Shown: in pieces, positions 41,826-51,391 of the stretch | Numbering within the stretch: position 1 is the stretch's first letter | Layout: every line of letters starts with the position of its first letter | From: Candidatus Caldarchaeum subterraneum | GTDB taxonomy: Archaea; Thermoproteota; Nitrososphaeria_A; Caldarchaeales; Caldarchaeaceae | Direction: 5' to 3' | Assembly: GCA_000270325.1 (NCBI GenBank) | Contig: BA000048.1 | Coordinates: forward strand, 1,477,481-1,541,480 | Length of the DNA stretch: 64,000 bases | Made by a program: the position numbers and the translations under genes | The notes under the pieces: model-generated | What the model was told of the DNA's origin: nothing | Seen by the model: only the letters and a program-made list of their open reading frames with translations | Database searches by the model: none

Positions 41826-43127
41826 ATGACGCTTCGGAAACTTTTCTCATCAAGAAATTATAATCCAGAGGAGAGGTGGAGAGAACAATACAGGGTTATT
41901 GGAGAGAAGAATGATGTTTACAGAGCATACATCACGGTTTTTCCCAAGCCTGTTGTCGAAAGAAGTTTTCGGAGGAGGTTTTTGCGCGGCATCAGCTTCG
42001 GTGTAAAAGACGTTTTTCACATTAAGGGTTATCCAACCACGGCTGGTTCAAGGCTGTTGTCAAACATGGTTTCGAGTAGGACCGCGGCTGTTGTGTCGCG
42101 GATTCTAGAGGCAGGCGGTGCTGTAAACGGGAAAACAAACCTTCACGAGTTTGCCTTTGGCGTCTCCAACATTAATCCCTTCTATGGAGCGTGTCTCAAC
42201 CCTTTTGACACTTCCCGTGTTTCGGGCGGCTCCAGCGGAGGCTCAGCTGTTGCCGTCGCGCTAGGCATGTGTGATATTGGACTTGGGACTGACACCGCTG
42301 GGTCTGTGAGGGTGCCTGCAGCCTTCTGCGGAGTCGTGGGGTTTAAGCCGACATCGGGGCAACTAAGCACGGATGGAGTCATACCGCTGAGCTGGAGCAT
42401 GGACCACGTAGGCATACTCTCTAGAAACGTGTGGGAAACAATCCTCGTCTACTCTGTTCTGGTCGACAAACCCCTAAAACCGGATGCGATAAAGCCTTTA
42501 CCGCTTGATGGCCTTAGGATAGGTGTGCCACGTAACTATTTTCTAGACCTTTTGGACAGACATGTTGAGGAAGCTTTCGAGAAGGGTCTGCGAACTCTGG
42601 AGCAAAGGGGAGCTGTTTTGGAGGAAGTTGTTGTCGAGAACGTTGAGAAAGCCGCTCGATGCAGGTCTGTCATAGCGTTTGCAGAGGCCGCTGCCTATCA
42701 TCTTCAACTATCCCGTGGAAGACTCCATGAATATGGTCAGGATGTCCGGGACCGCATTGTCCGCGGCCTTGCCATACCTGCAGCCGCTTACCTTAACGCT
42801 TTGAGGGCTAGGAAAAGGTTGGTGAAAGACTTTGGAAAACTCTTTGAGAAGGTGGATGTTTTGGCAACACCGACAACCTTGATACCGGCTCATCGGGTTG
42901 ACGAGGAGAACGTCGAAATCGATGGGCAACTAATCTCTGTCCGAGAAGCATCTTTAAAAAACACCGAGCCATTCAACCTCTACGGCGTTCCCGCAATCAG
43001 CTTACCCGCGGCAGAAAGGGCTCGGGGTCTACCTGTAGGCATCCAGCTCGTTGGACCATATGGAGAAGACCTGAAGCTTCTCAGAACAGCTCTCGCCGTC
43101 GAGAAAGCTTTCACTGCTTCGAGCTGA
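41826..43127 (+). CDS. Amidase-signature family hydrolase
   Basis: The 433-residue enzyme has the AS triad: lysine in VNGKTNLHEF (about 101), the cis-serine in GTDTAGSVRVPA, and the nucleophile serine in the GGSSGGSAV signature region. It could be GatA-like or a general amidase; GatB is not in the window, so the former is uncertain. ATG 41826 is chosen because the upstream in-frame region is taken by the 48-residue gene. Its 3' end overlaps the convergent zinc-ribbon gene by 17 nt. Confidence 0.88.
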   Translation: MTLRKLFSSRNYNPEERWREQYRVIGEKNDVYRAYITVFPKPVVERSFRRRFLRGISFGVKDVFHIKGYPTTAGSRLLSNMVSSRTAAVVSRILEAGGAVNGKTNLHEFAFGVSNINPFYGACLNPFDTSRVSGGSSGGSAVAVALGMCDIGLGTDTAGSVRVPAAFCGVVGFKPTSGQLSTDGVIPLSWSMDHVGILSRNVWETILVYSVLVDKPLKPDAIKPLPLDGLRIGVPRNYFLDLLDRHVEEAFEKGLRTLEQRGAVLEEVVVENVEKAARCRSVIAFAEAAAYHLQLSRGRLHEYGQDVRDRIVRGLAIPAAAYLNALRARKRLVKDFGKLFEKVDVLATPTTLIPAHRVDEENVEIDGQLISVREASLKNTEPFNLYGVPAISLPAAERARGLPVGIQLVGPYGEDLKLLRTALAVEKAFTASS

Positions 43128-43314
43128 GCCACCACTCGAGATACTCTTCTCTTCTCCGTTTTTTCCTCTCCTCCTCGAACTTTGCGTTAAACTTCTTCTC
43201 CCTCTCGATCAAAAGGTCTTGAGAGGTGTAGGTTGCGCCGCATGAGCTGCAAGTGTAGGTCTTTAGCTCCCGGTCGTAGAAAAGTGCTCCCCCACACTCT
43301 GTGCATAAAGGCAT
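43111..43314 (-). CDS. Small zinc-ribbon protein
   Basis: The 67-residue protein has one zinc ribbon, C4/C7 and C22/C25 (TECGG, SSCGA), followed by a very charged helix (about 34-62). The ribbon resembles the N-terminal ribbon of RpoM/TFS and other archaeal transcription proteins, but the rest is missing. It overlaps the amidase by 17 nt. Function unknown. Confidence 0.65.
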   Translation of the reverse strand: MPLCTECGGALFYDRELKTYTCSSCGATYTSQDLLIEREKKFNAKFEEERKKRRREEYLEWWLSSKQ

Positions 43315-43417
43315 GGGTCTACATCTAACCCGTCCTATATAGAGTTAAAACAATTGTTCATCCCGCGGTAACTTTATTTAATCCCAGCATCCAGTCAACC
43401 CATAGGTGTGTTGAGTT

Positions 43418-44152
43418 ATGGCGCTGGGAATGACTGGTGCATATGACAGGGCGATAACAGTTTTTTCACCGCAGGGCCGGCTGTACCAGGTCGAATATGC
43501 TCTCGAAACGGTAAGATCTGGTTCAACAGCTCTATCTATCACGTGCAGAGAGGGTGTGGTGCTTGCTGTCGAGGAACGCATGCATACCAAGCTGCAGAAC
43601 CCCGATTTCTCTTGGAAGATTTTCCAGATAGATGAGCATATAGGAGCGGCGGCGGCGGGGCTCAACTCAGACGCCAGAGTGCTTGTCGACAACGCGAGGG
43701 TGTATGCTCAGACGCTTAGACTCTCCTATGACGAGGAGCCTCTAGTCGAGGCTGTGGCGAGAAGAGTGGGCGACATCATGCAGCTCTACACACAGCACGC
43801 AGGTGTACGGCCATTCGGCACAGCGCTTCTCATAGGCGGCGTCGACAAGACCGGGCCACGTCTTTTCTACGCGGAGCCAAGCGGCCTCATCCTCGAATAC
43901 AACGCATGGGCCATAGGAAGAGGAGCTGACAAGGTGAGGGAAATCTTCGAAACCAGCTACAAAGTCGACATGTCGCTTGACAACGCTGTCGAGCTTGGAC
44001 TCAGTGCGCTGGTCGACTCGGTTGACAAAATCGAGGAAGGATGGACGGTGCGGCTAGTAACCATACCGGTTTCAACAAGAAAATATTCCATGAAGCCTCA
44101 GCCCGAGCTAAACACTTTACTCGAAAAATTCATCAAGGCGAAGAAACAGTAG
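43418..44152 (+). CDS. psmA: Proteasome subunit alpha
   Basis: The 244-residue protein has the alpha-subunit signature: YDRAITVFSPQGRLYQVEYA (crossing residues 8-27), and it keeps the N-terminal gate residues. It forms the outer rings of the 20S core. It is the first gene of the large exosome/translation superoperon. Length is normal. Confidence 0.97.
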   Translation: MALGMTGAYDRAITVFSPQGRLYQVEYALETVRSGSTALSITCREGVVLAVEERMHTKLQNPDFSWKIFQIDEHIGAAAAGLNSDARVLVDNARVYAQTLRLSYDEEPLVEAVARRVGDIMQLYTQHAGVRPFGTALLIGGVDKTGPRLFYAEPSGLILEYNAWAIGRGADKVREIFETSYKVDMSLDNAVELGLSALVDSVDKIEEGWTVRLVTIPVSTRKYSMKPQPELNTLLEKFIKAKKQ

Positions 44153-44163
44153 TTGAGCCAAGG

Positions 44164-44862
44164 ATGCCTAAACAACGTGAAAACTATACGATAGCTAGGC
44201 TCGGTATCGGTGGAACAACCTACGAGGTTCTGGTAGATCCTGAGAACGCGCTACGCTACAAAATGGGTGAAAAAATTCCGATAACTAAAATTCTTGCCTA
44301 TGAGGAGGTTTTCAAGGATTGGAAGAAGGGTGTAAGAGCTTCGGAGAGCGAGTTGAAAAAGAATTTCGGAACAACGGACGTTAGGGTGGTGGCTGAGAAG
44401 ATTATGGCCGAGGGCGAAGTGTTGATAACCACAGAGCAGAGGAGGCGGCTGATAGAGGAGAAGAAGCGGCAGATAATTGATTTCATAGCGAGAAACGCCA
44501 TAGACCCCAGAACCAACACCCCGCATCCACCTCAGAGAATCGAGCTGGCCCTCGAACAAGTGGGCCTCTCGGTGGAGCCTTTTGCAGACCCCAAGGTTGA
44601 GGCTTTGAAAGCTGTCGAGAAGCTTAGACGAGTTCTCCCCATAAAGATTGGAAACATGAAGGTGGAGATAAGGGTGGCGGGCGAGTTCATGGGCAAAGTT
44701 TACGGACTGATACGGAGCATGGGCACCATGCTTGAGGAGGGTTGGCTGGGAGATGGAAGCTGGAGATGCGTGGCCGAGATACCGACAGGCGTTCAGGCAG
44801 ACCTAATAGACAGGCTTAACAAGATTTGCGGAGGAAGAGTGGAGGTAAAGCCGGTGGGCTGA
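44164..44862 (+). CDS. sbds: SBDS/Sdo1 ribosome maturation protein
   Basis: The 232-residue protein has the SBDS three-domain layout: YTIARLGIGGTTYEVLVDPE opening (split at about residues 7-25), a helical middle domain and a C-terminal alpha-beta domain. It helps release aIF6 from the large subunit. ATG 44164 is chosen; longer in-frame starts would run into psmA. It follows psmA by 11 nt. Confidence 0.95.
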   Translation: MPKQRENYTIARLGIGGTTYEVLVDPENALRYKMGEKIPITKILAYEEVFKDWKKGVRASESELKKNFGTTDVRVVAEKIMAEGEVLITTEQRRRLIEEKKRQIIDFIARNAIDPRTNTPHPPQRIELALEQVGLSVEPFADPKVEALKAVEKLRRVLPIKIGNMKVEIRVAGEFMGKVYGLIRSMGTMLEEGWLGDGSWRCVAEIPTGVQADLIDRLNKICGGRVEVKPVG

Positions 44863-44863
44863 T

Positions 44864-45535
44864 ATGCTGTACTTTAGCGAGAACGAGCTTGTTGTACCGG
44901 GTCAGCTACTCTCCGACAACCCGAGGCAAAGCGGTTTGGGCACATACGTTCGCGATGGCAAGGTATACGCATCGGTGATGGGCTTCGCCAAATCCATAAA
45001 CGGCGTCCTCAGAATCATTCCAGTCAGCGGCAGATACAGGCCTCAGAGGGGAGACAAAGTTCTTGGAATAGTTTCCGACGTCAAACCAAACGCGGTCGAA
45101 GTGGACATCGGCGGAGAAACAACCGCGGTCATCAAGCCCCATGAGCGAGAAACCACACCGCTCAAAATAGACATAGGAGACTGCGTGCTCGCGGAGGTCA
45201 AGGCCACAGGTCTAAAGGGAATAGTTCTGGCAACGGAGGGTTTGCAGAAAATACCGTCAGGCATTCTTGTCTCCGTCAACGCCGCTAAGGTGCCTCGCAT
45301 AATCGGGAGAAAAGGCTCCATGCTTCAGATTCTCCGCCGTGAGACAGGATGCGACTTCTGGGTGGGTCGCAATGGTTTAATAGTGGTCAACGGCCCAGAC
45401 CCCGCCCACGAGTTCGCCGCAGTGGCGGCGGTGAACATGATTGAGAGAGAAGCGCACACGTCTGGGTTAACTGAGCGAGTTATCCAGATGCTTAGAAAAA
45501 TGCTTGGAAGAGGTGATGAAGATTCGTCTAATTGA
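44864..45535 (+). CDS. rrp4: Exosome subunit Rrp4
   Basis: The 223-residue protein has an N-terminal domain, an S1 domain ([21 protein letters not shown]) and a KH domain ([20 protein letters not shown] region, about 144-166). It caps the Rrp41/Rrp42 ring of the archaeal exosome and binds RNA. It starts 1 nt after the SBDS stop, and its end overlaps rrp41 by 20 nt. Confidence 0.96.
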   Translation: MLYFSENELVVPGQLLSDNPRQSGLGTYVRDGKVYASVMGFAKSINGVLRIIPVSGRYRPQRGDKVLGIVSDVKPNAVEVDIGGETTAVIKPHERETTPLKIDIGDCVLAEVKATGLKGIVLATEGLQKIPSGILVSVNAAKVPRIIGRKGSMLQILRRETGCDFWVGRNGLIVVNGPDPAHEFAAVAAVNMIEREAHTSGLTERVIQMLRKMLGRGDEDSSN

Positions 45536-46244
45536 TGAAAATGGTTTGAGAGTGGATGGCCGGAGACCCGATGAGATGAGGAAGATGAGGATGGAGGTCG
45601 GCGTGTTGGAGAAGACGGATGGCTCAGCCTACGTGGAGTTGGGTGGGACAAGGATTTACGCGGGCGTCATAGGCCCCCGCGAGGTCCACCCCAAACACCT
45701 TGAACTCCCCGACAAAGGCGTCATAAACTGCAGATACCACATGGCATCCTTCAGTGTAGACGAGCGGAAACCACTCGGCATGACGCGACGAGAAATAGAG
45801 CTCTCCAAAGTCATACGCGAAGCCCTTGAAACAGTTGTTTTCCTCGAAGAATTCCCCCGAATGATGATAGACATCTTCGTCGAAGTTATTCAAGCGGATG
45901 GTGGGACTAGGACAGCGGGAATAACTGCGGCTTCGCTGGCTCTGGCCGACGCCGGCATACCGATGGCTGACATGATTGCGGCGATAGCGGTGGGCAAGGT
46001 TGACGGAGTTCTAGTCCTCGACATCAACGAGCAGGAGGACAAATACGGTGAAGCAGACATGCCTGTGGCCATAGCGCCGCATCTAAACTCGATAGTTCTT
46101 CTACAGCTAAACGGGCGGATGACACCCGAGGAGGTGGACAAAGGCCTCGAGATGGCGCAGCAAGCTGTTCAGAAAATCCACCATATGCAAATAGAGGCAC
46201 TCAAGAGAAAATACCGTGTTGAGCCGGAGGGGCTGGAGACATGA
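45516..46244 (+). CDS. rrp41: Exosome subunit Rrp41 (catalytic)
   Basis: The 242-residue protein is an RNase PH domain with [32 protein letters not shown] and [17 protein letters not shown], which hold the phosphate and RNA-binding arginines and the catalytic aspartate region. It degrades RNA 3' to 5' phosphorolytically. ATG 45516 is preferred with a GGAAGAGG ribosome site; TTG 45504 is possible. It overlaps rrp42 by 4 nt. Confidence 0.95.
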   Translation: MKIRLIDENGLRVDGRRPDEMRKMRMEVGVLEKTDGSAYVELGGTRIYAGVIGPREVHPKHLELPDKGVINCRYHMASFSVDERKPLGMTRREIELSKVIREALETVVFLEEFPRMMIDIFVEVIQADGGTRTAGITAASLALADAGIPMADMIAAIAVGKVDGVLVLDINEQEDKYGEADMPVAIAPHLNSIVLLQLNGRMTPEEVDKGLEMAQQAVQKIHHMQIEALKRKYRVEPEGLET

Positions 46245-47068
46245 GCCTCGGATTGGAGAAACGAGGATACGGAATAAAAATAATGAAGAACAAGATATAC
46301 GAACTGCTGAAAATCGGAAAAAGAATAGACGAACGCGAACCACTTCAATACAGAAAAATCGAGATAGCGACAAATGTTGTGGAGAAGGCTCACGGCTCGG
46401 CTCTCGTCTCACTGGGCAAGACAAAGATTTTGACAGGCATCAAGGTTGAAGTCGGCACACCTTACCCAGATCGGCCGAACGAGGGAGTTTTCACTGTCAA
46501 CGCAGAGTTGCTGCCCTTGGCGTCGAAGACCTTTGAGCCAGGGCCGCCGGACGAGAGAGCTATTGAGCTATCGCGGATTGTGGACAGGGTTATCAGGGAG
46601 AGCAAAGCCATCGAGGTGGAGAAGCTATGCATCGTCGAGGGCCAGAAGGTTTACATGATTTTCATAGACTGTTATGTTTTGGACTATGACGGTAACTACT
46701 TTGACGCATCTGTTCTATCTGCTGTGGCCGCGCTTAGGACGATGACGCTCCCCGTGTACCGTGTGGTTGACGGCAGGGTAGAGGCGGTGCCTGGTGAGAA
46801 GATGAAGCTGCCCATGCGAACGCTGCCAGTAAGCGTGACGATGGCCCTTATCCGTGACAAGATTATAGTGGACCCTCTGCCGGCGGAGGAGGATGTCGCC
46901 GACACGGTCGTGACCATCGGATACGACAGCGACGGTGTTTTGTCAGCTATTCAGAAAAGCTCTCCTGGCCTACTTCCCGTGAACATGTTCAAGGAGATGG
47001 TTAAAATTGGGCTCGACGCCTCAAATATGCTTAGGAGAAGGCTGGTAGAGGGTGTTGGTGATGGTTAA
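46241..47068 (+). CDS. rrp42: Exosome subunit Rrp42
   Basis: The 275-residue RNase PH-fold protein is the inactive partner of Rrp41, with [15 protein letters not shown] near residues 28-42 and [16 protein letters not shown]. It forms the hexameric ring with Rrp41. It begins inside the rrp41 stop (ATGA) and its end overlaps the eL43 start by 8 nt. Confidence 0.95.
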   Translation: MSLGLEKRGYGIKIMKNKIYELLKIGKRIDEREPLQYRKIEIATNVVEKAHGSALVSLGKTKILTGIKVEVGTPYPDRPNEGVFTVNAELLPLASKTFEPGPPDERAIELSRIVDRVIRESKAIEVEKLCIVEGQKVYMIFIDCYVLDYDGNYFDASVLSAVAALRTMTLPVYRVVDGRVEAVPGEKMKLPMRTLPVSVTMALIRDKIIVDPLPAEEDVADTVVTIGYDSDGVLSAIQKSSPGLLPVNMFKEMVKIGLDASNMLRRRLVEGVGDG

Positions 47069-47282
47069 AAGTCGACAAGCGATTGCCAAGGGGCTTGGAC
47101 CACGATACGGCTCAACTCTGAGAAAGAAATGGGCCGAGGTGGTGTCGGTAGCAAGAGCGAACCACGTCTGCGATAGATGTGGAGCTAAGAGGGTGCGGAG
47201 AGTATCGGTCGGTGTCTGGCAGTGCAGGAGATGCGGCTACAAGTTCGCCGGCCAAGCCTATGCACCCAAGGCTGAGAAGTAA
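47061..47282 (+). CDS. rpl37Ae: Ribosomal protein eL43 (L37Ae)
   Basis: The 73-residue protein has the C2-C2 zinc finger CDRC and CRRC, as in L37Ae. ATG 47061 is chosen over GTG 47052 by family comparison. The usual next gene, rpoP, is absent; pcc1 starts on the next base after its stop. Confidence 0.95.
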   Translation: MVKSRQAIAKGLGPRYGSTLRKKWAEVVSVARANHVCDRCGAKRVRRVSVGVWQCRRCGYKFAGQAYAPKAEK

Positions 47283-47534
47283 ATGGCTCAAGTAACAATT
47301 TCCATCGAGTTTTCCACCGAACCCGACAAAGCATCCTCCCTTCTAAACAGTCTAAAACCCGAGACAGACTCCATCAAGTCGAAGAGGTCAAAAGCCTCCA
47401 TAGAGAAAAGAGGCGGCGAGGTTTCTGTGAAGCTTGAGGCAGATGACATCACGGCCGCCCGTGCAGCGGCCAACACAGTAATAAGGCTGTTAAACGTCTC
47501 CATGGCAACGATGGAGGTGCTGGAAAATGTCTGA
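47283..47534 (+). CDS. pcc1: KEOPS complex subunit Pcc1
   Basis: The 83-residue protein has the Pcc1 fold: a hydrophobic first strand (TISIEFST), KPETDSIKSKR and AARAAANTVIRLLNV helix. It is the dimerisation subunit of KEOPS, which makes t6A37 in ANN-decoding tRNAs. It overlaps pfdB by 8 nt. Confidence 0.9.
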   Translation: MAQVTISIEFSTEPDKASSLLNSLKPETDSIKSKRSKASIEKRGGEVSVKLEADDITAARAAANTVIRLLNVSMATMEVLENV

Positions 47535-47892
47535 AAGGACAATTCCTCCTAACGTTCAGCAACAGGTTCTCAGACTTCAGCAGCTTCAGCAAAGCCTAAG
47601 CCTTCTTCTCACAGAAAAACAGAGAATCGAGTCCGAGCTCGCCGAGGTAAACGCCGCTCTTGAGGAGATAAACAAGATGGACGACTCGGCTGTATTATTC
47701 AAAGCGGTGGGGCCAGTTCTTGTTCAAACAAGCAAAGAGAAGATGGTTGCTGAGCTTACCGAGAGGAAAGAGCTGGCCGACACGAGGCTGAAGGTAATAG
47801 AGAGACAGGAGTCGAGGGCCAGGGCGCAGATAGAGTCGCTACAGAAAGAGGTTCAGAAACTATTGTCGGGCGGACAGGCTACAGAGCAGTAG
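47527..47892 (+). CDS. pfdB: Prefoldin subunit beta
   Basis: The 121-residue protein has the prefoldin beta coiled-coil hairpin: QQQVLRLQQLQQSL, a central FKAVGPVLVQTSKE beta hairpin and a returning helix. It presents unfolded proteins to the thermosome. It ends the superoperon. Confidence 0.95.
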   Translation: MSERTIPPNVQQQVLRLQQLQQSLSLLLTEKQRIESELAEVNAALEEINKMDDSAVLFKAVGPVLVQTSKEKMVAELTERKELADTRLKVIERQESRARAQIESLQKEVQKLLSGGQATEQ

Positions 47893-47936
47893 AGCCATAG
47901 AGTTTAAAACATCACACTCATCTCTTGACACGGAAA

Positions 47937-48944
47937 ATGAGAGACCACAGCTTCATCTCTGAGGTTCACAAGACCTTACAGGATCACGTTAGGGGCAGGC
48001 GGGTTCAGGTGCTTTCCCACTGGGGTGGGGACGCTGACTCGGTCGGCTCCGCTTATGTGATGACTAGGCTTCTCACACAGAATTATGAGGCCTCGGAGGC
48101 GGGGTTTCTCATCCCAGAGGAATCGGCTCTACACGTCAAAGCAATTATGCAGCATCTCAGGTTTGATGAGAAACTCTTGGAGACACCTGAAGTGTATCTG
48201 CTGGTCGACGTCGGTTCACCTCACCTCCTCGGAGAATACAAAGACAAGGTTTACGGCTCCGGCAAACCAATCATCTCGATAGACCACCACGTCAAAACCG
48301 CGGAGAACAGTGAAACAATCACTTTAGTTTCTACAAAGTATCTTGCTACAGCGGAGATAGTACACGACCTCGTCGAATATCTAAACCTCGTCATCGACAA
48401 GGAAATGGCAGAGGCGCTTTTCCTCGGAATATACTATGACACCGTTAGGCTCTCGATAGGTGATGAAGAAATCGCCTCCAAGGCCTCGAGGCTTCTCCAA
48501 AAAATCAACCCCTACACGGTGCTTGGGATGCTTGAGCCGCGCGGTGATGATGCGGAGAGGATTGCGAGGCTAAAGGGGCTGCGGCGCGCAACTGTTTACA
48601 GGTTAGGGGACTGGTTTTTGGCCGTCTCACGGGTCAACAGCTATCTATCATCTGTGGCGCGCACGCTTGTTAACGCCGGAGCCCATGTTGCGTTGGTCGC
48701 TGGTGAAAAGGGGGAGTACACGATATTGGCTGCGCGCGGATCCTATGATTTCCAGAAATTCTCCGGTGTAGGTCTGGGAGATGACCTCGTAAACTATCTT
48801 CTGCGGCGGTTTGAGGGAGACGGCGGCGGACATGTTGGGGCCGCGAGGCTGCGTCTCAAAGCGCCTGTCGAGAAGGTTATCGAGGAGGCTGTTAAGGGCT
48901 TGTCCACGCTGCTGTCGACTCCCGCGGTGGAGCTGGCCGAGTAA
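47937..48944 (+). CDS. DHH-DHHA1 phosphoesterase
   Basis: The 335-residue protein carries DHH family motifs: SHWGGDADSVGSA (a variant of the HxxPDGDA motif), the IDHH motif near residue 120 and GGGHVGAARL of the DHHA1 domain near the C terminus. Relatives include NrnA-type oligoribonucleases, pAp phosphatases and c-di-AMP phosphodiesterases. ATG 47937 is 31 nt from a TTTAAAA box (47903-47909). It ends 3 nt before the ECF genes, so they share a transcript. Confidence 0.88.
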   Translation: MRDHSFISEVHKTLQDHVRGRRVQVLSHWGGDADSVGSAYVMTRLLTQNYEASEAGFLIPEESALHVKAIMQHLRFDEKLLETPEVYLLVDVGSPHLLGEYKDKVYGSGKPIISIDHHVKTAENSETITLVSTKYLATAEIVHDLVEYLNLVIDKEMAEALFLGIYYDTVRLSIGDEEIASKASRLLQKINPYTVLGMLEPRGDDAERIARLKGLRRATVYRLGDWFLAVSRVNSYLSSVARTLVNAGAHVALVAGEKGEYTILAARGSYDFQKFSGVGLGDDLVNYLLRRFEGDGGGHVGAARLRLKAPVEKVIEEAVKGLSTLLSTPAVELAE

Positions 48945-48947
48945 CCG

Positions 48948-49796
48948 ATGACGATCATTCAGGTAAGCGACCTATCGTTCACCTACGCTGGAAGCAGCAA
49001 GCCTTCTCTAAAAAATGTCAGCTTTTCTGTTGAGAGAGGGGAGTTTGTTCTGGTTGTGGGGCCGAGCGGCGGTGGAAAATCCACTCTCCTCCGCTGCTTA
49101 AATGGCTTGGTTCCTCAGTTTTACGAGGGCGAATACAGTGGCAAAGTTGTCGTCGATGGACTCGAGCCAGACAAGACACCCACGCACAAGATGTCCCAAG
49201 TTATTGGCATGGTTTTCCAAAACCCGCAGAATCAGCTCTTCGCACTATCCGTGGAAGCAGACATAGCCTTCCCCCTCGAGAACCTCGGGCTTCCCAGAGA
49301 GGAGATAATTCAACGCGTCGAAGAAACAATGGGCCTACTGAACATTGCGCATCTAAGAGATAGGTCTCCGTTCGAGCTTTCGGGGGGCCAGCAGCAGAGA
49401 GTGGCGATAGCATCCGTCCTAGCTATGAAGCCCAAAATACTCGCCATGGATGAGCCCACCTCATTCCTCGACCCTTTGACGGCGGCGCAGCTCCTCAGCC
49501 TCATAGATGATGTTAGAAAGAGGCTTCAGCTAACCGTGTTGCTCGTGGAGCACAGGGTTGAGATGGCCGCTGCAAAGGCAGACAGAATAATGGTCATATC
49601 GGACGGTCGAGTGGTTTTCGACGGGCCGCCACGCGACTTCTTCGAACTCTATGAATCGCATCTCTATGGTGTCTCCGCACCCAAGGTCACCAGCGTCAGC
49701 AAAAAGCTCAAAACACATTTGGAGAAGTGGAACAGGGTTTGTCTGAGTGCTGAGGAGTTTGAAGCCGAGGTGAGGAGACTCGTCAGCCATATTTGA
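48948..49796 (+). CDS. ecfA1: ECF transporter ATP-binding protein EcfA1
   Basis: The 282-residue ABC ATPase has Walker A GPSGGGKST (residues 38-46), Q-loop FQNPQNQLF, signature LSGGQQQRV and Walker B ILAMDEPTS. Two ATPases plus EcfT energise vitamin or metal S components; none is encoded beside it. It follows the DHH phosphoesterase by 3 nt. Confidence 0.93.
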   Translation: MTIIQVSDLSFTYAGSSKPSLKNVSFSVERGEFVLVVGPSGGGKSTLLRCLNGLVPQFYEGEYSGKVVVDGLEPDKTPTHKMSQVIGMVFQNPQNQLFALSVEADIAFPLENLGLPREEIIQRVEETMGLLNIAHLRDRSPFELSGGQQQRVAIASVLAMKPKILAMDEPTSFLDPLTAAQLLSLIDDVRKRLQLTVLLVEHRVEMAAAKADRIMVISDGRVVFDGPPRDFFELYESHLYGVSAPKVTSVSKKLKTHLEKWNRVCLSAEEFEAEVRRLVSHI

Positions 49797-49800
49797 ATCT

Positions 49801-50607
49801 GTGCACTATGTCTATCCATCTAACGTTCACGCCCTAAGAGGCGTCTCACTCGAGTTTAGGCCAGGTGAGCTTGTCGCCCTCATGGGTGAAAACGGCTCAG
49901 GCAAGACCACACTCCTCAAACACATAAACGGCCTACTCAAGCCCGTAAAAGGCCGAGTAATCGTGGAGGGGGTCGAGACAAGAACAGCCTCTGTCGCACA
50001 GTTATCGCAGGTTGCCGGGCTTGTTTTCCAAAACGCCGAAGACATGTTCTTTGAATCAAATGTTTTCGACGAGGTCGCGTTTGCACTCAGAAACTTTGGA
50101 TACGGTGAAGAGGTTGTGCGTAAAAGAGTCGAATGGGCTCTCAAGTTCTTTGAGCTTGACGCATACGCTAACCAATCACCTTTCTTACTTAGCGGAGGTG
50201 AGAAGAAAAGGCTCGCCATGGCCATTATCCTCGCCTGGAGCCCGCGCATCATTTGTCTCGACGAGCCGACTATTGGACAGGATAGCCTGCAGAAGGAGAA
50301 GATGAAACACATGATAAAGATGCTTAACACTCAGGGGCGGACGGTTCTGCTTGCCACCCATGATGTCGAGTTCGTGGCCGAACTGAGGCCACGTGTGGTT
50401 CTCTTGTCAAAAGGCGAAGTAGTCGCGGACGGAAAGTGTGAGGAGATATTAACTGATGAGACGCTTGTGAAAAAAGCATCGATTTTGATGCCTCAGCTGG
50501 TGTATGCTTTTAAGAGGCTTGAGGACCTTGGCTTCGACAGCCATGTTCTCGACGTGGACGAGGGTGTTAGACAGGTTTTGAAGGTGCTGCGGCATGAGCC
50601 TGTTTGA
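49801..50607 (+). CDS. ecfA2: ECF transporter ATP-binding protein EcfA2
   Basis: The 268-residue ATPase has Walker A GENGSGKTT (residues 29-37), Q-loop FQNAEDMFF, signature LSGGEKKRL and Walker B IICLDEPT. The GTG 49801 start gives an N terminus shorter by a few residues than relatives: in-frame codons for AIFES precede it, with no standard start before an in-frame stop, so either GTG is right or ATA 49789 is used. The aromatic A-loop tyrosine is kept. It overlaps ecfT by 14 nt. Confidence 0.9.
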   Translation: MHYVYPSNVHALRGVSLEFRPGELVALMGENGSGKTTLLKHINGLLKPVKGRVIVEGVETRTASVAQLSQVAGLVFQNAEDMFFESNVFDEVAFALRNFGYGEEVVRKRVEWALKFFELDAYANQSPFLLSGGEKKRLAMAIILAWSPRIICLDEPTIGQDSLQKEKMKHMIKMLNTQGRTVLLATHDVEFVAELRPRVVLLSKGEVVADGKCEEILTDETLVKKASILMPQLVYAFKRLEDLGFDSHVLDVDEGVRQVLKVLRHEPV

Positions 50608-51391
50608 GGGTCTGAGGTTCAGGCCTGGAAAAACATTCATTCACAGGCTCGACCCGAGGGTAAAGCTCGCCACCTCGACCATGGTGCTCATTACAGCGGT
50701 CATACACATAGACATCGTGATAATACTGCTCCTCCTAATTCTCGAGAGCCTAGTGATTCTATCTGCCAAGGTTCAAAACCTGTGGATAAAGACCATCAGA
50801 GGAGCGCTTCCGCTTGTCGCAATCGTTTTCGCAATCACGTTTTTTTCCCAGTACAGCAGGGAGCCTGTGATAAGCACCGGTCTGGGATATGCTTTGACAT
50901 ATTCTCTTCGTCTGCTGGTTTTTCTATCATCTTTCTCGCTTTTCTTTCTCACGACGACACCTGACGAGATTGCTTTGACACTGCAGCAGCTCCGCGTCCC
51001 ATATGAGTATACTTTCGCCTTTGTCTCGGCGATAAGGTTCACACCCGTGATGGCTGAGGAGCTGCAGGTTGTTTTGGACGCTCAGAGATCTAGGGGGCTG
51101 GAGGTCGATAAGGGCCCATTCACCAAACGCATCCGTAACCTCATACCTGTGCTCGTCCCCCTGCTTGTAAACGTGATACGCCGTTCATATGAGCTGGCTG
51201 AAGCCATGGAGGTAAAATGCTTTGGGGCATCTCGCAAGAGAACAAGCCTAAAGCAGCTAAACATGAGTAAGAAAGATATTCTCTTCCTAGCTGTGGTTCT
51301 CGTTTTGTTTAGCATCGGCTTGTCGGTGAAGTTGCTTGGCATCGAGCCTGTGAAGACCCTGCCCCTTCTCGGGACGTTTTTCCCCTCCTAG
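50594..51391 (+). CDS. ecfT: ECF transporter transmembrane protein EcfT
   Basis: The 265-residue protein has about six transmembrane segments and the EcfT family region with A-x-x-x-RG motifs (DAQRSRGLE and AEAMEVKCFGA), the coupling helices for the ATPases. It overlaps ecfA2 by 14 nt and converges with tbp, overlapping 4 nt. Confidence 0.92.
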   Translation: MSLFEGLRFRPGKTFIHRLDPRVKLATSTMVLITAVIHIDIVIILLLLILESLVILSAKVQNLWIKTIRGALPLVAIVFAITFFSQYSREPVISTGLGYALTYSLRLLVFLSSFSLFFLTTTPDEIALTLQQLRVPYEYTFAFVSAIRFTPVMAEELQVVLDAQRSRGLEVDKGPFTKRIRNLIPVLVPLLVNVIRRSYELAEAMEVKCFGASRKRTSLKQLNMSKKDILFLAVVLVLFSIGLSVKLLGIEPVKTLPLLGTFFPS

